This document shows, piece by piece, positions 44,126 to 53,319 of a stretch of 64,000 nt of DNA. The notes under the pieces were generated by a model that searched no databases, was not told where the DNA came from, and saw only the letters and a list, made by a program, of their open reading frames with translations. The translations under genes and the position numbers were made by a program. The first letter of the stretch is position 1. Each line of letters starts with the position of its first letter. Source of the stretch: Lysinibacillus sp. KCTC 33748 (GTDB lineage Bacteria > Bacillota > Bacilli > Bacillales_A > Planococcaceae); the NCBI RefSeq assembly GCF_002237755.1, contig NZ_MWSJ01000009.1, forward strand, positions 62,001 through 126,000, read 5' to 3'.

Positions 44126-44596
44126 TTAGCTGTATTTAAAGATACTAACGAAATAGTCTTCTTCAGGAAAATCACCCATATATTCTAAACCATTTCTTGA
44201 ATAAAACTGTTTTAACTTTTCATTTCCAGCCCAACAATCTAGATACAAGGTTTTATCTAATCCTTTTGCTAAAGAACAAGCAAATTCTGTTATTGCAGAA
44301 CCAATGTTTTTTCCTTGGAACTTGGGTAAAATGGCAATTTGAGATAGATACTTACTTTTATCATCAAGGGAAAATTCATTTATATTTTCTATATCATATA
44401 TACAAAACGTTCCTATTATTTCTTCTTCTACTATTAAAACGTACAAAAAGTTATTTTTTAATTGGTTTATAATTTTATTATGATCCCAAGGGTATTCCCA
44501 TTGGTGTATTCGTTTTTGTTGTAAATTTAATGTAACCTCATTTAATATATACAACAATTGCGATAAGTCGTCGATTTTGGCTATTCTTATTTCCAC
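44126..44596 (-). CDS. GNAT-family N-acetyltransferase
   Basis: 156 aa. MEIRIAKIDDLSQLLYILNE start, strand FLYVLIVEEEIIGTFCIYD, acetyl-CoA motif A YLSQIAILPKFQGKNIGSAI (Q-x-x-x-x-G form), and KTLYLDCWAGNEKLKQFYSR with NGLEYMGDFPEEDYFVSIF as motif B. Complete fold. Small-molecule or peptide substrate not known. It lies just after a zinc-ribbon gene on the same strand. Confidence 0.85.
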   Translation of the reverse strand: MEIRIAKIDDLSQLLYILNEVTLNLQQKRIHQWEYPWDHNKIINQLKNNFLYVLIVEEEIIGTFCIYDIENINEFSLDDKSKYLSQIAILPKFQGKNIGSAITEFACSLAKGLDKTLYLDCWAGNEKLKQFYSRNGLEYMGDFPEEDYFVSIFKYS

Positions 44597-44619
44597 TATC
44601 TAGCTCTCCTTTCATGGTT

Positions 44620-44862
44620 TTAGTTTTCATCAATGCTGAAAGAAGTTAAAGGTTTTTCTGGTCGGTTATGGCAATATTTGCAATTAGGATCACTACATTT
44701 TGATTCAGTCCAACTATTACATTTAGGGCAAAAATAAGCATCAAAATCATCGTAATATACTAGATTAAACTTGCATTTAGAACAATATTTATCTTTTTCA
44801 ATTTGACCATAAAATTCAAAGTTGTCTATTATAACTTTTCCATACTTTTCTACTATTTTCAT
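44620..44862 (-). CDS. Small zinc-ribbon protein
   Basis: Start at 44862 (MKIVEKYGKVIIDNFEFYGQ) since GGAG is 8 nt before it. 80 aa with two or three Cys pairs: YCSKCKF, YFCPKCNSW, then SKCSDPNCKYCHNRP. The first two pairs form a classic zinc ribbon; the last three cysteines may bind a second ion. No known family. Stop is 23 bp before the GNAT start, so they are likely co-transcribed. Confidence 0.65.
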   Translation of the reverse strand: MKIVEKYGKVIIDNFEFYGQIEKDKYCSKCKFNLVYYDDFDAYFCPKCNSWTESKCSDPNCKYCHNRPEKPLTSFSIDEN

Positions 44863-45246
44863 ATACATACTCCTATAGAAATATTTATGTATTAAATAAC
44901 TATTTTAACATATATCATCCACTAAATTTTGAATACTCACAATTTTTCAACTAATATATCCTTCATCGTTAATTGAATAGCAAGAATCTTTTAGAAAACA
45001 GGCTATATCTTTTTTACATAGGCGTTTAAGAAATAGGCTTGAATGTACTTTTAATAATTGATATGAATTACCGCAATATTAGATTGATGAACGAACAAAT
45101 TGTTGTAGTATATAGTGCCATCTGTGATAAAAAAGAGGATAGATAGAGCCAATTTATTTAAGCTCTTCTATCCTTTTAATAAAATTTGAGAAAAACTGTT
45201 CCCATTTGTGTACTTCAAATTGCTAGGATTAGCGTTTATCAACTCT
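44863..45246. other. 384-bp gap with a terminator for the chemotaxis receptor gene
   Basis: AGGATAGATAGAGC and GCTCTTCTATCCT (45137-45174) form a hairpin with one bulge, followed on the minus strand by a T-rich run. The rest is AT-rich and shows no gene. Confidence 0.7.
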
Positions 45247-46941
45247 TTAATATTGGAATTTCTTTATTAAGCTTTGAAGCTCGTCTGCCTGCTGTGCCAT
45301 TTCTTTTGCTGAAGAAGCCATATTATCTATGAAGGCTAGTTGCTCCTCTGCTGTTATCGTAACGTGTTCCGTACTTTCAGTTGCCTTGGTTGCAATGCGT
45401 GCCATTGCTTCTGTTGAGGCAGTAACTTCTTCAACACTTGCAGACATTTGTTCCGTTACAGCGGAGATGTCATGCAACTGTGTACTTACTCCCTTAATCG
45501 ACTGCATGATCTTGTGGAAGGCCAGTTTTGTATCATCGACAACATCCATACCTGCGGCAGCTTCCTTCGAGTTACTAGAAATAGCCGTAATAACATTGGT
45601 CGTATCACTTTGAATTGAATGAATAAGCGATGCTATTTGATCAGCAGATTTCTTTGATTGTTCTGCCAATTTACGAACTTCATCTGCAACGACAGCAAAT
45701 CCTTTTCCTTGCTCCCCGGCACGAGCCGCTTCGATGGCTGCGTTTAAGGCAAGCAAATTCGTTTGATCAGCGATGCTTGTAATCACATCAACGATATTGC
45801 CAATTTGTTGCGACTGATCACCTAAAATTCGGACCTGCGCCTCTACATGGTCGGATGATTTGTTAATAATTGTCATTTGATTCAATACACGATTCAAAGA
45901 ATCATTTCCTTGAGCAGCCTCGTCACTCATTAAATCAGCAGCATCTGAAACCGTTGAAGCAGTTTCAGCAACTTGTTGGATGCCAATCGCCATTTCCTGC
46001 ATGGCCGTTAAGCTATCACTTGTGCTATGTAATGTAGTTCTTGAACCATCGGCTAAATCTTGTAGTGTTGAAGTTAGTTGTCTCGTCATGTCAGCGGTTT
46101 GCTGTGATTTAGATGTTAAGCCATCAGACGATACATCAACTTGTTTAGAGGATTGTGCTATTTGTTGCATAACTACCTTTAAGCTTGTCAGCATTTTATT
46201 AAACGATTGTGCAAGCTCACCTGCTTCATCCTTGGAATTAATTTGTAGCTGTTTTGTTAAATCTCCCTCTCCATCCGCAATATCTCGAAGTTGAGCATTC
46301 ATTTCACGAAGCGGCTTCACAAATGCTCTCGTAAACAGGAAGCTACCTAATATAGCAATGACAGCTCCGATGAACAATACAATGAGAAGCTTGCCGATAA
46401 ATGCAAAAATAATAGCATTCACTTCATCGATTGTTTCACCGACAAACCACATCCCAATGATGTCTCCATTTGCATCTTTAATAGGTGCATAGAGTGTTAA
46501 ATATTTCGTTCCTACTACATCTGCCTCACCAATAAAGGTTTCCCCTTTAGTCATAACATTTTCAACGACTTTTGGATCAGCATCTTTGCCAACTAAACGT
46601 TCGCCATTTAGCTTTAGATTAGTAATAAGTCCTTTGGAGCCCTGGAAAATGGTTACACCACCATCGATGCTTTCGCCAACCTCATCAACAAAGGCTTCCT
46701 GATCAACTATTTTTGAATCCCCTTTGTAAAGTTCCCCATCTTTTATAGCCCAATCGCCCTTAAATCGTTCTTCTAGAAGCGCATAGCCGACCTTTGAAAT
46801 ATGGGTTACACTCTGCTCAAAATTATTAAGCATAATTTCCTTCACTTGTATATGGGATACAAATCCAATCATAATGCTTAAAAACAGAATAACGCCCACT
46901 AAAAGCAAATTAAATTTCGTACTAATTTTAAAAGCGCGCAA
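45247..46941 (-). CDS. Methyl-accepting chemotaxis protein
   Basis: 564 aa. Membrane span at about 11-30; an extracellular Cache-type sensor (about 31-185; [40 protein letters not shown]); second span 187-207; HAMP ([20 protein letters not shown]); then the cytoplasmic signalling hairpin with tip [20 protein letters not shown]. The single Cache domain with [20 protein letters not shown] fits the sCache/dCache_3 type. Standard receptor signalling through CheA and CheW. Ligand unknown. Confidence 0.95.
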   Translation of the reverse strand: MRAFKISTKFNLLLVGVILFLSIMIGFVSHIQVKEIMLNNFEQSVTHISKVGYALLEERFKGDWAIKDGELYKGDSKIVDQEAFVDEVGESIDGGVTIFQGSKGLITNLKLNGERLVGKDADPKVVENVMTKGETFIGEADVVGTKYLTLYAPIKDANGDIIGMWFVGETIDEVNAIIFAFIGKLLIVLFIGAVIAILGSFLFTRAFVKPLREMNAQLRDIADGEGDLTKQLQINSKDEAGELAQSFNKMLTSLKVVMQQIAQSSKQVDVSSDGLTSKSQQTADMTRQLTSTLQDLADGSRTTLHSTSDSLTAMQEMAIGIQQVAETASTVSDAADLMSDEAAQGNDSLNRVLNQMTIINKSSDHVEAQVRILGDQSQQIGNIVDVITSIADQTNLLALNAAIEAARAGEQGKGFAVVADEVRKLAEQSKKSADQIASLIHSIQSDTTNVITAISSNSKEAAAGMDVVDDTKLAFHKIMQSIKGVSTQLHDISAVTEQMSASVEEVTASTEAMARIATKATESTEHVTITAEEQLAFIDNMASSAKEMAQQADELQSLIKKFQY

Positions 46942-47125
46942 ATAATTCGTCTCTCCTTTCTCATATTAATTAGGAATATTATGTATAAAATGTGAACCAT
47001 TTTTATTAAACATGATTCTATCAATAGTTTCAATACATTATCAATAAATTAACAATATTAATATAAATGAGTTGTTGGTGTGCAGTAGCTAAGGGAAATA
47101 CAATGAATTCACAACGTGTGGTTAA

Positions 47126-47310
47126 TTTCCGTTCCGACTGGGCACTTTGCCACTTTGCCGCTGACGCTTCGCTTTCGCGCAGATAAAACATTTTGCCGCT
47201 GACGCTTCGCTTTCGCGCAGATAAAACATTTTGCCGCTGACGCTTCGCTTTCGCGCAGAGCAAAGCTTCCTGGGGGCGTCCGAGGAGTCGCCAGTCTCCA
47301 CTCCGATAAA
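47126..47310. repeat. Dispersed intergenic repeat, copy 2, with internal 38-bp tandem repeats
   Basis: Starts TTTCCGTTCCGACTGGG and ends near CTGGGGGCGTCCGAGGAG, the same end blocks as in copy 1 at 3783-3880. The middle block TTTGCCGCTGACGCTTCGCT is present three times with a period of exactly 38 bp (units at 47157, 47195 and 47233). Frames through it (AKAKRQRQN-like) are by-products. The whole gap 46942-47436 has no gene. Confidence 0.8.
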
Positions 47311-47436
47311 CTTATCCGCATAACATATGCTTTAACATAATGTCACCACCATCTCTCGCTGGTGAACTAATATCCTTCGTTTTTATGGTGTAATTTGAAA
47401 TTTATGCTAATATATTTTTTAAAAGGGAGGGAGTTT

Positions 47437-47997
47437 ATGAAACTTGTTTTAATATTTGGTCCTCAAGCAGTAGGAAAAATGACTGTTGGACAGGAATTAG
47501 CTAAAATAACGGATTTGAAACTTTTTCATAACCATATGACGATTGATTTGGTTAGTCATTTTTTTGGTTATGGTACAACAGAAGGAAAAAGATTGGTTAA
47601 TTTGTTTCGTCAGGAAATATTTGAAGAGGTATCCAAAAGTAATTTGTATGGCTTAATTTTTACTTATGTCTGGGCTTTTGATATGCAGGAGGATTGGGAT
47701 TATGTCGACGATCTTGCAAAGCTTTTTGAATCAAGAGGGGGTACTGTTTATTTTGTAGAGCTTGAAGCTGATGTAGTAGAAAGATTGGAAAGAAATAAAA
47801 GCGGTAATCGACTTGAGCATAAACCTTCAAAGAGAGATATTGAATGGTCCGAAAAAGATTTGAAAAGCTCGATGGAAAAATACAGACTAAATTCCTTAGA
47901 GGGCGAATTAAAATATCCAAATTATCTCAAGATCAACAACACAAACTTGAGTGCTGAAGAAGTTGCTATGTGCATAAAGGAAACATTTCATTTATAG
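47437..47997 (+). CDS. P-loop kinase-like protein (shikimate/AAA type)
   Basis: Start at 47437 (MKLVLIFGPQAVGKMTVGQE) with GGAGGGAG just before; an upstream ATG at 47395 has no site. 186 aa. Walker A GPQAVGKMT at residues 8-16; then FHNHMTIDLVSHFF; a lid-like region rich in Arg/Lys (RLERNKSGNRLEHKPSKRD). Resembles small nucleotide kinase or aminoglycoside/nucleoside kinase-like proteins of Bacillales with unknown substrate. Convergent with the MBL gene, terminator shared. Confidence 0.75.
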   Translation: MKLVLIFGPQAVGKMTVGQELAKITDLKLFHNHMTIDLVSHFFGYGTTEGKRLVNLFRQEIFEEVSKSNLYGLIFTYVWAFDMQEDWDYVDDLAKLFESRGGTVYFVELEADVVERLERNKSGNRLEHKPSKRDIEWSEKDLKSSMEKYRLNSLEGELKYPNYLKINNTNLSAEEVAMCIKETFHL

Positions 47998-48000
47998 AAT

Positions 48001-48032
48001 TGAAAAACGCCTGGATCTCCAAGCGTTTTTCG
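48001..48032. terminator. Terminator, type ACGCCTGG, copy 2
   Basis: AAAAACGCCTGG ATCT CCAAGCGTTTTT, between convergent genes. Confidence 0.85.
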
Positions 48033-48071
48033 GTTCTAAAAATAGAACTACATACCACTTACAACTTTATT

Positions 48072-48929
48072 TTAATCAACTGATAATCCGTTAATAAAAC
48101 AATATACTATTTCTTCTTCTAACTGACTTAATTTACGATTTAGTTGAGTAGATAGTTCGTTAACTAAATTCGAATGGTTTCTTTGATGTTTTTCTGTTAA
48201 ATCACAAATTAACTTCAACAACATTATATACCCCATAAAATCCTCTTTAGATAATGGGGGCTCATGCGAAAGCACATAAATTTCGGCATCAAACATTTCA
48301 ATGTTTTCTAAGAGATGTCTAACATTTTCAATTTTATATTGTGGTTGTTGTGAGTAAATACTTGGATACAAGCAGTCCCCTAAGAAAAGTACCTTTTCTT
48401 CCTCTGCATAAATAATTGATGAGTCATCGGAATGATCTCCACCCACATATTTGACTACACACCGAATACCACCTAATTCAATCTCATAATTATCTTTAAA
48501 AGTAATATTAGGTAATTTGATGGTAATATTTCTGTCTACTCCAAATTCTTTTTTAATCATGTCGGAACAAAACTGATTCTCTAGGCCTATTTCGACACGT
48601 TTATCTAAAGCTTCATCTGACCAATCATATTCCATCATTTTTTCAAGGTGCATCTTTGTGTTTTCATGTGCTATGGTTAATAGATTCATCTGATTTGTTC
48701 CAAAGCTATGATCCCAATGCCAATGCGTTAATACTACAGAATGATAATTAGCAATTTGACTTTGATTTAGTTCATCAAGAAATAACTTAGTATGTTTATC
48801 AGAATTTCCTGCATCAACAATTAAGGTTTGGTGATCCCCACAAATGGCAGACAGTATTGGTCGATCAGTTTCAGAATTATGCGGTAAATAATGTATACGA
48901 TTTGTTAGTTGTTTCAAATTTTTCTCCAT
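48072..48929 (-). CDS. Metallo-beta-lactamase-fold hydrolase
   Basis: Start at 48929 (MEKNLKQLTNRIHYLPHNSE) with AAGGGAG at 8 nt, 4 bp after the MarR stop. 285 aa. Zinc motif HWHWDHSFG (H-x-H-x-D-H), later VGGDHSDDSSII, the Asp in VLFLGDCLYP and VLSHEPP, all ligands of the fold. Substrate unknown. Made from one mRNA with the MarR regulator, so likely under its control. Confidence 0.88.
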   Translation of the reverse strand: MEKNLKQLTNRIHYLPHNSETDRPILSAICGDHQTLIVDAGNSDKHTKLFLDELNQSQIANYHSVVLTHWHWDHSFGTNQMNLLTIAHENTKMHLEKMMEYDWSDEALDKRVEIGLENQFCSDMIKKEFGVDRNITIKLPNITFKDNYEIELGGIRCVVKYVGGDHSDDSSIIYAEEEKVLFLGDCLYPSIYSQQPQYKIENVRHLLENIEMFDAEIYVLSHEPPLSKEDFMGYIMLLKLICDLTEKHQRNHSNLVNELSTQLNRKLSQLEEEIVYCFINGLSVD

Positions 48930-48933
48930 TATC

Positions 48934-49383
48934 TTAACTCCCTTTGTTTTCATTAGTTCCGACAATTTTATTTAATGTATCAAGAACATTTTTTAACTCT
49001 GTTAAGCTAACTTTCGAATAATATTTTTCTACAAGCATGGCGTCAATTTTATTTAGAAGTTGATAAAACTCTTGTCCTCTATCCCCAAGATAAATAAAGG
49101 TCTCTCTACGGTTTATTGCATTCTCTTGACGATAGATCATTTTCATTTCTTCGAGCTTTGAAATTACTTGGCTAACCGCACTTTTTGAAATACCAAAATG
49201 ATTTGCAATATCATTCGCAATTACAGGCTCATTGCGAATGATATAAAACATAATAATTTCTTGTTGTGGAGTTAAGTGAAAGTTCTCTAATTCCTCAACC
49301 TCTTTGGATTCTTGTAAAACTAACAACTTGAACTGCTCAAACTTTTGATTGATTTGGTCTATCATTATTAAATAATCGTCCAA
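48934..49383 (-). CDS. MarR-family transcriptional regulator
   Basis: 149 aa. Winged helix LTPQQEIIMFYIIRNEPVIA, NDIANHFGISKSAVSQVISK, LEEMKMIYRQENAINRRETF, with dimer helices on both ends. The wing R-x-x-x-x-x-N-R-R-E matches MarR proteins. A perfect palindrome lies 20 bp before its start. First gene of a two-gene operon with the MBL-fold hydrolase. Confidence 0.9.
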   Translation of the reverse strand: MDDYLIMIDQINQKFEQFKLLVLQESKEVEELENFHLTPQQEIIMFYIIRNEPVIANDIANHFGISKSAVSQVISKLEEMKMIYRQENAINRRETFIYLGDRGQEFYQLLNKIDAMLVEKYYSKVSLTELKNVLDTLNKIVGTNENKGS

Positions 49384-49402
49384 GATTTATCAGCCCCAAT
49401 TT

Positions 49403-49437
49403 ACTTTTAGTTAAGTTTAGTTTACTTAACTAAAAGT
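49403..49437. promoter_or_regulatory. MarR operator
   Basis: ACTTTTAGTTAAG TTTAGTTTA CTTAACTAAAAGT: perfect 13-bp arms, 9-bp centre. Position just before the MarR gene suggests that the regulator controls its own operon. Confidence 0.75.
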
Positions 49438-49443
49438 GGATTG

Positions 49444-49647
49444 TCAATTATTGTATGGAATTATTAAAGATGGCAAGCCTTCTTTATTTTTGGCTATTTT
49501 CTCAAAGATTGTTACTAATAACACATTACACTGGTAAGTACCTTCTTTAATGTAAGGGAAATCATTTACGCCTACAGAAAGACTTAAACTGTCTATTACT
49601 ATTTTTAGTCGGTCCGTCAGAACCTTTAGCAGTAAACTCTGGTACAT
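49444..49647 (-). pseudogene. Possible gene remnant, 67-codon frame
   Basis: The frame ends KNKEGLPSLIIPYNN and has protein-like composition (VNDFPYIKEGTYQCNVLLVT), but AGG lies only 3 nt before the ATG and the frame is closed by TGA a little further up. It looks like the 3' end of a lost gene. An imperfect palindrome AAAGAGCTGCATATGCAACT (about 49685-49704, then CTTT) is upstream. Apart from these the 494-bp gap 49384-49877 is empty. Confidence 0.3.
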
Positions 49648-49877
49648 ATACCTGGAATCTGTACAGTTAGTTCAATAAAGCAAAAAGAGCTGCATATGCA
49701 ACTCTTTGATCTTTAATAAACGCCCCGTTAAATGAAGAAGAAAATAAAATTTTACTAAAGAATCATATTTACTTACGATATAATTCTACACCCTCGTTTC
49801 TAGTGCATTTTTTATAATAGCTATTTGAAAAACTAAAGGGCAAGAAAATGACCACTACATTAAGTTCTCGGAGTGGA

Positions 49878-50339
49878 TTAATTAGATAATTTCATTTGAT
49901 TTTTTATAAGTATATTTTTTATAAAGGCTGCTCCTGCCGCCACCATTATTGTCACGATAAGTATACCAAATCCCATTACCGCTATTACTGGTGGTAACGC
50001 ATTTGCATTACCAAGTACAAAGATACCTAAGACATACAAAACAATAATGACAAATGCACAATATTTTATATGATTTAACCCTTTAACAATGCGAATTGAA
50101 AAGATAGATTTACACTCAATGACTAGAATCATTTTCACTGTTTCGTAAATTGCATAAAAAAACGGCAGCGCTGTCGCATACATTCCAAATAAAATCGGAT
50201 ATCTTAGATATGCAACTTCTGGGTGTATTAGTACGGTTTCCTGCGCTACCCTCGGTAAAACCAACACACATAATAACAAAATGATAATACCTATTAAAAT
50301 AATGACTGAACTTAAAATAGCGGAATTAATTTTTTGCAT
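49878..50339 (-). CDS. DUF2975 membrane protein
   Basis: 153 aa, four spans: ILSSVIILIGIIILLLCVLV, PILFGMYATALPFFYAIYET, YCAFVIIVLYVLGIFVLGNA, and VIAVMGFGILIVTIMVAAGA. The order, with FSIRIVKGLNHIKYCA between spans two and three, matches DUF2975 (YoaS-like). In many genomes it is followed by a small HTH gene (YozG type); none is here. Single gene with its own ribosome site AAGGGGGG. Confidence 0.8.
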   Translation of the reverse strand: MQKINSAILSSVIILIGIIILLLCVLVLPRVAQETVLIHPEVAYLRYPILFGMYATALPFFYAIYETVKMILVIECKSIFSIRIVKGLNHIKYCAFVIIVLYVLGIFVLGNANALPPVIAVMGFGILIVTIMVAAGAAFIKNILIKNQMKLSN

Positions 50340-50525
50340 ATTGTCCCCCCTTAATTTTTCATGGTTATCATTATAACGTCACAAAATTAAGAAAGTTTCT
50401 AAAATTATTATACATATCTGTTGGTTAAAAAATTTTTGGATGGCAACAATCTATAAGAAAATTGGCTTATTTTTTCACAGTCACGGCTCACTAACAGCTC
50501 ATTTATATTAAAAATAGTAAAGTTG

Positions 50526-50891
50526 TTAGTTTGTTAAAAGTGCATCAATCGCTTGAACAGCTAGTTCCAACGCTTTAATCCTTCTTTCTAAAAGCGTTCT
50601 TTGGGGACTACCAACCTTTGACTTCATATATACACTCTCAATTGATGGTAATAAACCAACGAGAACATTGCGCGCTACGGCTAAATCTTCCTGGGTATAA
50701 TAATGGGGACTTTGATTCCAAACATTTTCTAGCATCGCTAATCCAATGCAAACAGCTTTGAGTCGTTTCTTTACTAAAGTAGTATTTGCACCTTTCTCGG
50801 TCATCTGAGACAAGGCATTTTCGAGTTTGCTGATTGTCGATTGTAAAGATTTTATTGATTCTAATTTTTCTACACTTGTTACGTTTTCCAT
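50526..50891 (-). CDS. Helical hypothetical protein, 121 aa
   Basis: MENVTSVEKLESIKSLQSTI and further, all helical with leucine heptads, no Cys-rich or membrane segment; ends IKALELAVQAIDALLTN. Middle NQSPHYYTQEDLAVARNVLV. Not recognised. It stands alone between DUF2975 and the acyl-CoA operon. Start codon 50891 with AGGGCAG upstream. Confidence 0.65.
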   Translation of the reverse strand: MENVTSVEKLESIKSLQSTISKLENALSQMTEKGANTTLVKKRLKAVCIGLAMLENVWNQSPHYYTQEDLAVARNVLVGLLPSIESVYMKSKVGSPQRTLLERRIKALELAVQAIDALLTN

Positions 50892-51071
50892 AGTAGGACT
50901 GCCCTCGCTTCGTTACTGAAAATCGTTAAAAATCTGATTTCACTCGCAATATTCTATCATAATTACACAGTGGATTCTCAACAATCTTGCCCAATTGAAT
51001 CGCTTCTTCTATCCGTTTATCCCAATCTTTAAGGGACTACTCCGAATTGAGAATTAAGGATACAATAAAAG

Positions 51072-51102
51072 CAAAAAAACGCCTGAATTTCCAAGCGTTT
51101 TT
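51072..51102 (-). terminator. Terminator of the Liv/acyl-CoA operon, type ACGCCTGG, copy 3
   Basis: AAAAAACGCCTG AATTT CCAAGCGTTTTT. Ends 2 bp from the stop of the acyl-CoA ligase gene, the last gene of the operon. Confidence 0.85.
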
Positions 51103-51104
51103 CG

Positions 51105-52571
51105 TTATTTCGCAGCCTTCGCATACATTTGTAATGCTTTTTTATCAATTTTTCCGACACTTGTTTTTGGCAATTCATCAATGACGATTATCTTTTTAGG
51201 GATTTTATAGCGACCTAAATGCTTGTTACAAATTTCTTTGATTTCCTCTAATATAGTTTCATCCTGATTCTGACAAACGATAAAGGCCACTACGATTTCT
51301 CCCCAATACTCATCAGCTATTCCAATGACCGCTACCTCTTGCACTAGTTGATGGCGCAAAATACATTGCTCGACTTCTTGTGGATACACATTTTCCCCGC
51401 CAGAAATTATCATCTCTTTACTGCGACCGACAATATAAAAGTCACCATCCTCATCCATCATGGCTAAATCACCAGTTTTCAACCAACCTTCATGCATGAT
51501 TTTTTCAGTCTCCTGCTGATTATTCCAGTAAAAAAGAAACATATGCTTACCTCTGACGAATAGCTCTCCCACTTCGTTGGGCGCACAGCTTTCTCCGGCA
51601 CTATTGATAATTTTTGCTTCATTGAATTGCATACTCTTCCCGACGGCCCCTTTTTTCAAACAGGCTGCCTCTCGAGAAATATAAAAATTATTAGGCCCCG
51701 CTTCTGTTAAGCCATAGCCCTCTTTAAAAAATAGCCCCTTTTTAATAAATGCATCATAGATTGGATACGGACATGGTGCGCCTCCTGATAAAAATACGTT
51801 CATTGACGGGAAGCAATTCTCCTTAAAGTAGTCCGTTGCAATCATCGCTTGGTACATTGTTGGCACAAAAAGTGAAATCGTAGTCTTATACTGATTAATC
51901 GCCTGAAGAGCGTTTTCTGCCTCAAATTTATCACCAATCACCACTGTACCGCCAGCCATTAAAAGCGGTATACATAAGGCATTTAAACCGCCTGTATGAA
52001 ACAACGGCATATAATTTAACGTACAATCACGATCATTTAAACCCCAGCTAATAATTGTATTAATTGCATTCCAATTCACAGAATTAAACGATAGGACAAC
52101 ACCTTTTGCCTTGCCAGTTGTGCCCCCAGTGTAAATCATAAGCCAAGGGTCATTCAGGTCTACCTCTCGAATGCTGAGAGTAGCCGCTTCACTCGCTAAA
52201 CGCAGAGAATGCATATTTTCTAAAGATACTGGGCAATTCATTTCTTCATCGTAAAGTAGTAAAGAAGGCGTAGCATCCGTCAAAATATCATGTAATTCCT
52301 TTGCACTCAATCGCCAATTCAATGGTACGTAGATTAGGCCTCTTAATCCACAGGCGAATAAGACAGCAAAAAGCTGGATATGGTTTTTCGCAAATACGGC
52401 AACACGACTTCCGGCCCGCAAGTTTTGGCGCTCAAAAAAATGACACCATTTTGTGATTTCCTCTGTTAATTGCTGATAAGTCCACTGCTCCTGTGTTTCG
52501 AGGTTTACCAATGCGATAAGTTTAGGTGTTAACGATGTACGTTTTAAAATCCAGGATTGCTCTACAAACAT
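51105..52571 (-). CDS. Acyl-CoA synthetase (AMP-binding, class I)
   Basis: 488 aa. P-loop MIYTGGTTGKAKGVVLSFNS (about residue 147), then FKEGYGLTEAGPNNFYISRE, the adenylate motif TGDLAMMDEDGDFYIVGRSK, and the C-terminal lysine in LPKTSVGKIDKKAL. It activates a carboxylic acid to its CoA ester. Size and motifs are like medium/long-chain or MenE-type ligases. Last gene of the operon with a Liv-type importer and thiolase-fold enzyme; the import substrate may be what it activates. Preceded by AAGGAGG. Confidence 0.88.
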   Translation of the reverse strand: MFVEQSWILKRTSLTPKLIALVNLETQEQWTYQQLTEEITKWCHFFERQNLRAGSRVAVFAKNHIQLFAVLFACGLRGLIYVPLNWRLSAKELHDILTDATPSLLLYDEEMNCPVSLENMHSLRLASEAATLSIREVDLNDPWLMIYTGGTTGKAKGVVLSFNSVNWNAINTIISWGLNDRDCTLNYMPLFHTGGLNALCIPLLMAGGTVVIGDKFEAENALQAINQYKTTISLFVPTMYQAMIATDYFKENCFPSMNVFLSGGAPCPYPIYDAFIKKGLFFKEGYGLTEAGPNNFYISREAACLKKGAVGKSMQFNEAKIINSAGESCAPNEVGELFVRGKHMFLFYWNNQQETEKIMHEGWLKTGDLAMMDEDGDFYIVGRSKEMIISGGENVYPQEVEQCILRHQLVQEVAVIGIADEYWGEIVVAFIVCQNQDETILEEIKEICNKHLGRYKIPKKIIVIDELPKTSVGKIDKKALQMYAKAAK

Positions 52572-52587
52572 TTGGAAAGCCTCCTTA

Positions 52588-53319
52588 TCACATCATAATT
52601 GCTCCATCCACATGAAGTGTGTGACCGTGGACATAGGAAGCCTCATCAGATGCTAAAAATAAATAGGCATTGGCAATATCTCTAGGTGTTCCTAATCTTT
52701 GCAATGGCACGACAGAACGCATTTGTGCTAGCACATTTTCTGGCATTTTTTTCACCATATCAGTTTCTGTAAAGCCAGGAGCCACCGCATTAACGTTGAT
52801 CCCCTTGCGCCCTAATTCCTTCGCCCAAGTTTTCGTCATGCCGACAATAGCAGCCTTTGTGGCAGCGTAATTCGTTTGACCGACATTGCCATAAACACCG
52901 CTAACAGAGGATGTATTAATAATTTTGCCCCCTCCGGCAGCAATCATATGTGGAATGACCTCTTGCGTACAATTGAACACTCCAGTCAAATTCACATCTA
53001 GCACTTGATGAAACTGATCTTCCGTCATTTTTGTTAGCATCGCATCACGTGTAATACCCGCGTTGTTCACTAAAATATCGACCCGGCCCGTTTGCTCTAT
53101 AACTGTTGCTACTAAGTTTTTGACGCTCTCTCTATCTGCAACGTCTACTTGCACAAATAATGCTTGATCCCCTAAATGTTTGGCAGCTGAAACACCTGCA
53201 TCCTCATTAAAATCTGCAATGACAACGAATGCACCCTCTTCAATAAACCGTTCAGCAGCAGCATAGCCAATTCCATTCGCGGCTCCCGTAATTATGGCAA
53301 CTTTATTGTTTAAACGCAT
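52588..53319 (-). CDS. SDR-family oxidoreductase, FabG-like
   Basis: 243 aa. Cofactor motif TGAANGIG at 11-18, NNAG at 85-88, catalytic Ser138, Tyr151 and Lys155 (NTSSVSGVYGNVGQTNYAAT), at the same numbers as in E. coli FabG. Probably reduces a 3-oxoacyl thioester or oxidises a hydroxyacyl compound with NAD(P)H. Start overlaps the hydrolase end by 17 bp. A pathway-specific copy, since the operon is not the fatty acid operon. Confidence 0.9.
   Translation of the reverse strand: MRLNNKVAIITGAANGIGYAAAERFIEEGAFVVIADFNEDAGVSAAKHLGDQALFVQVDVADRESVKNLVATVIEQTGRVDILVNNAGITRDAMLTKMTEDQFHQVLDVNLTGVFNCTQEVIPHMIAAGGGKIINTSSVSGVYGNVGQTNYAATKAAIVGMTKTWAKELGRKGINVNAVAPGFTETDMVKKMPENVLAQMRSVVPLQRLGTPRDIANAYLFLASDEASYVHGHTLHVDGAIMM

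Noticed and set aside
47030-47321. Two Arg/Lys/Ser-rich frames on the minus strand
   Set aside because: Produced by the 38-bp tandem repeats inside the dispersed element.
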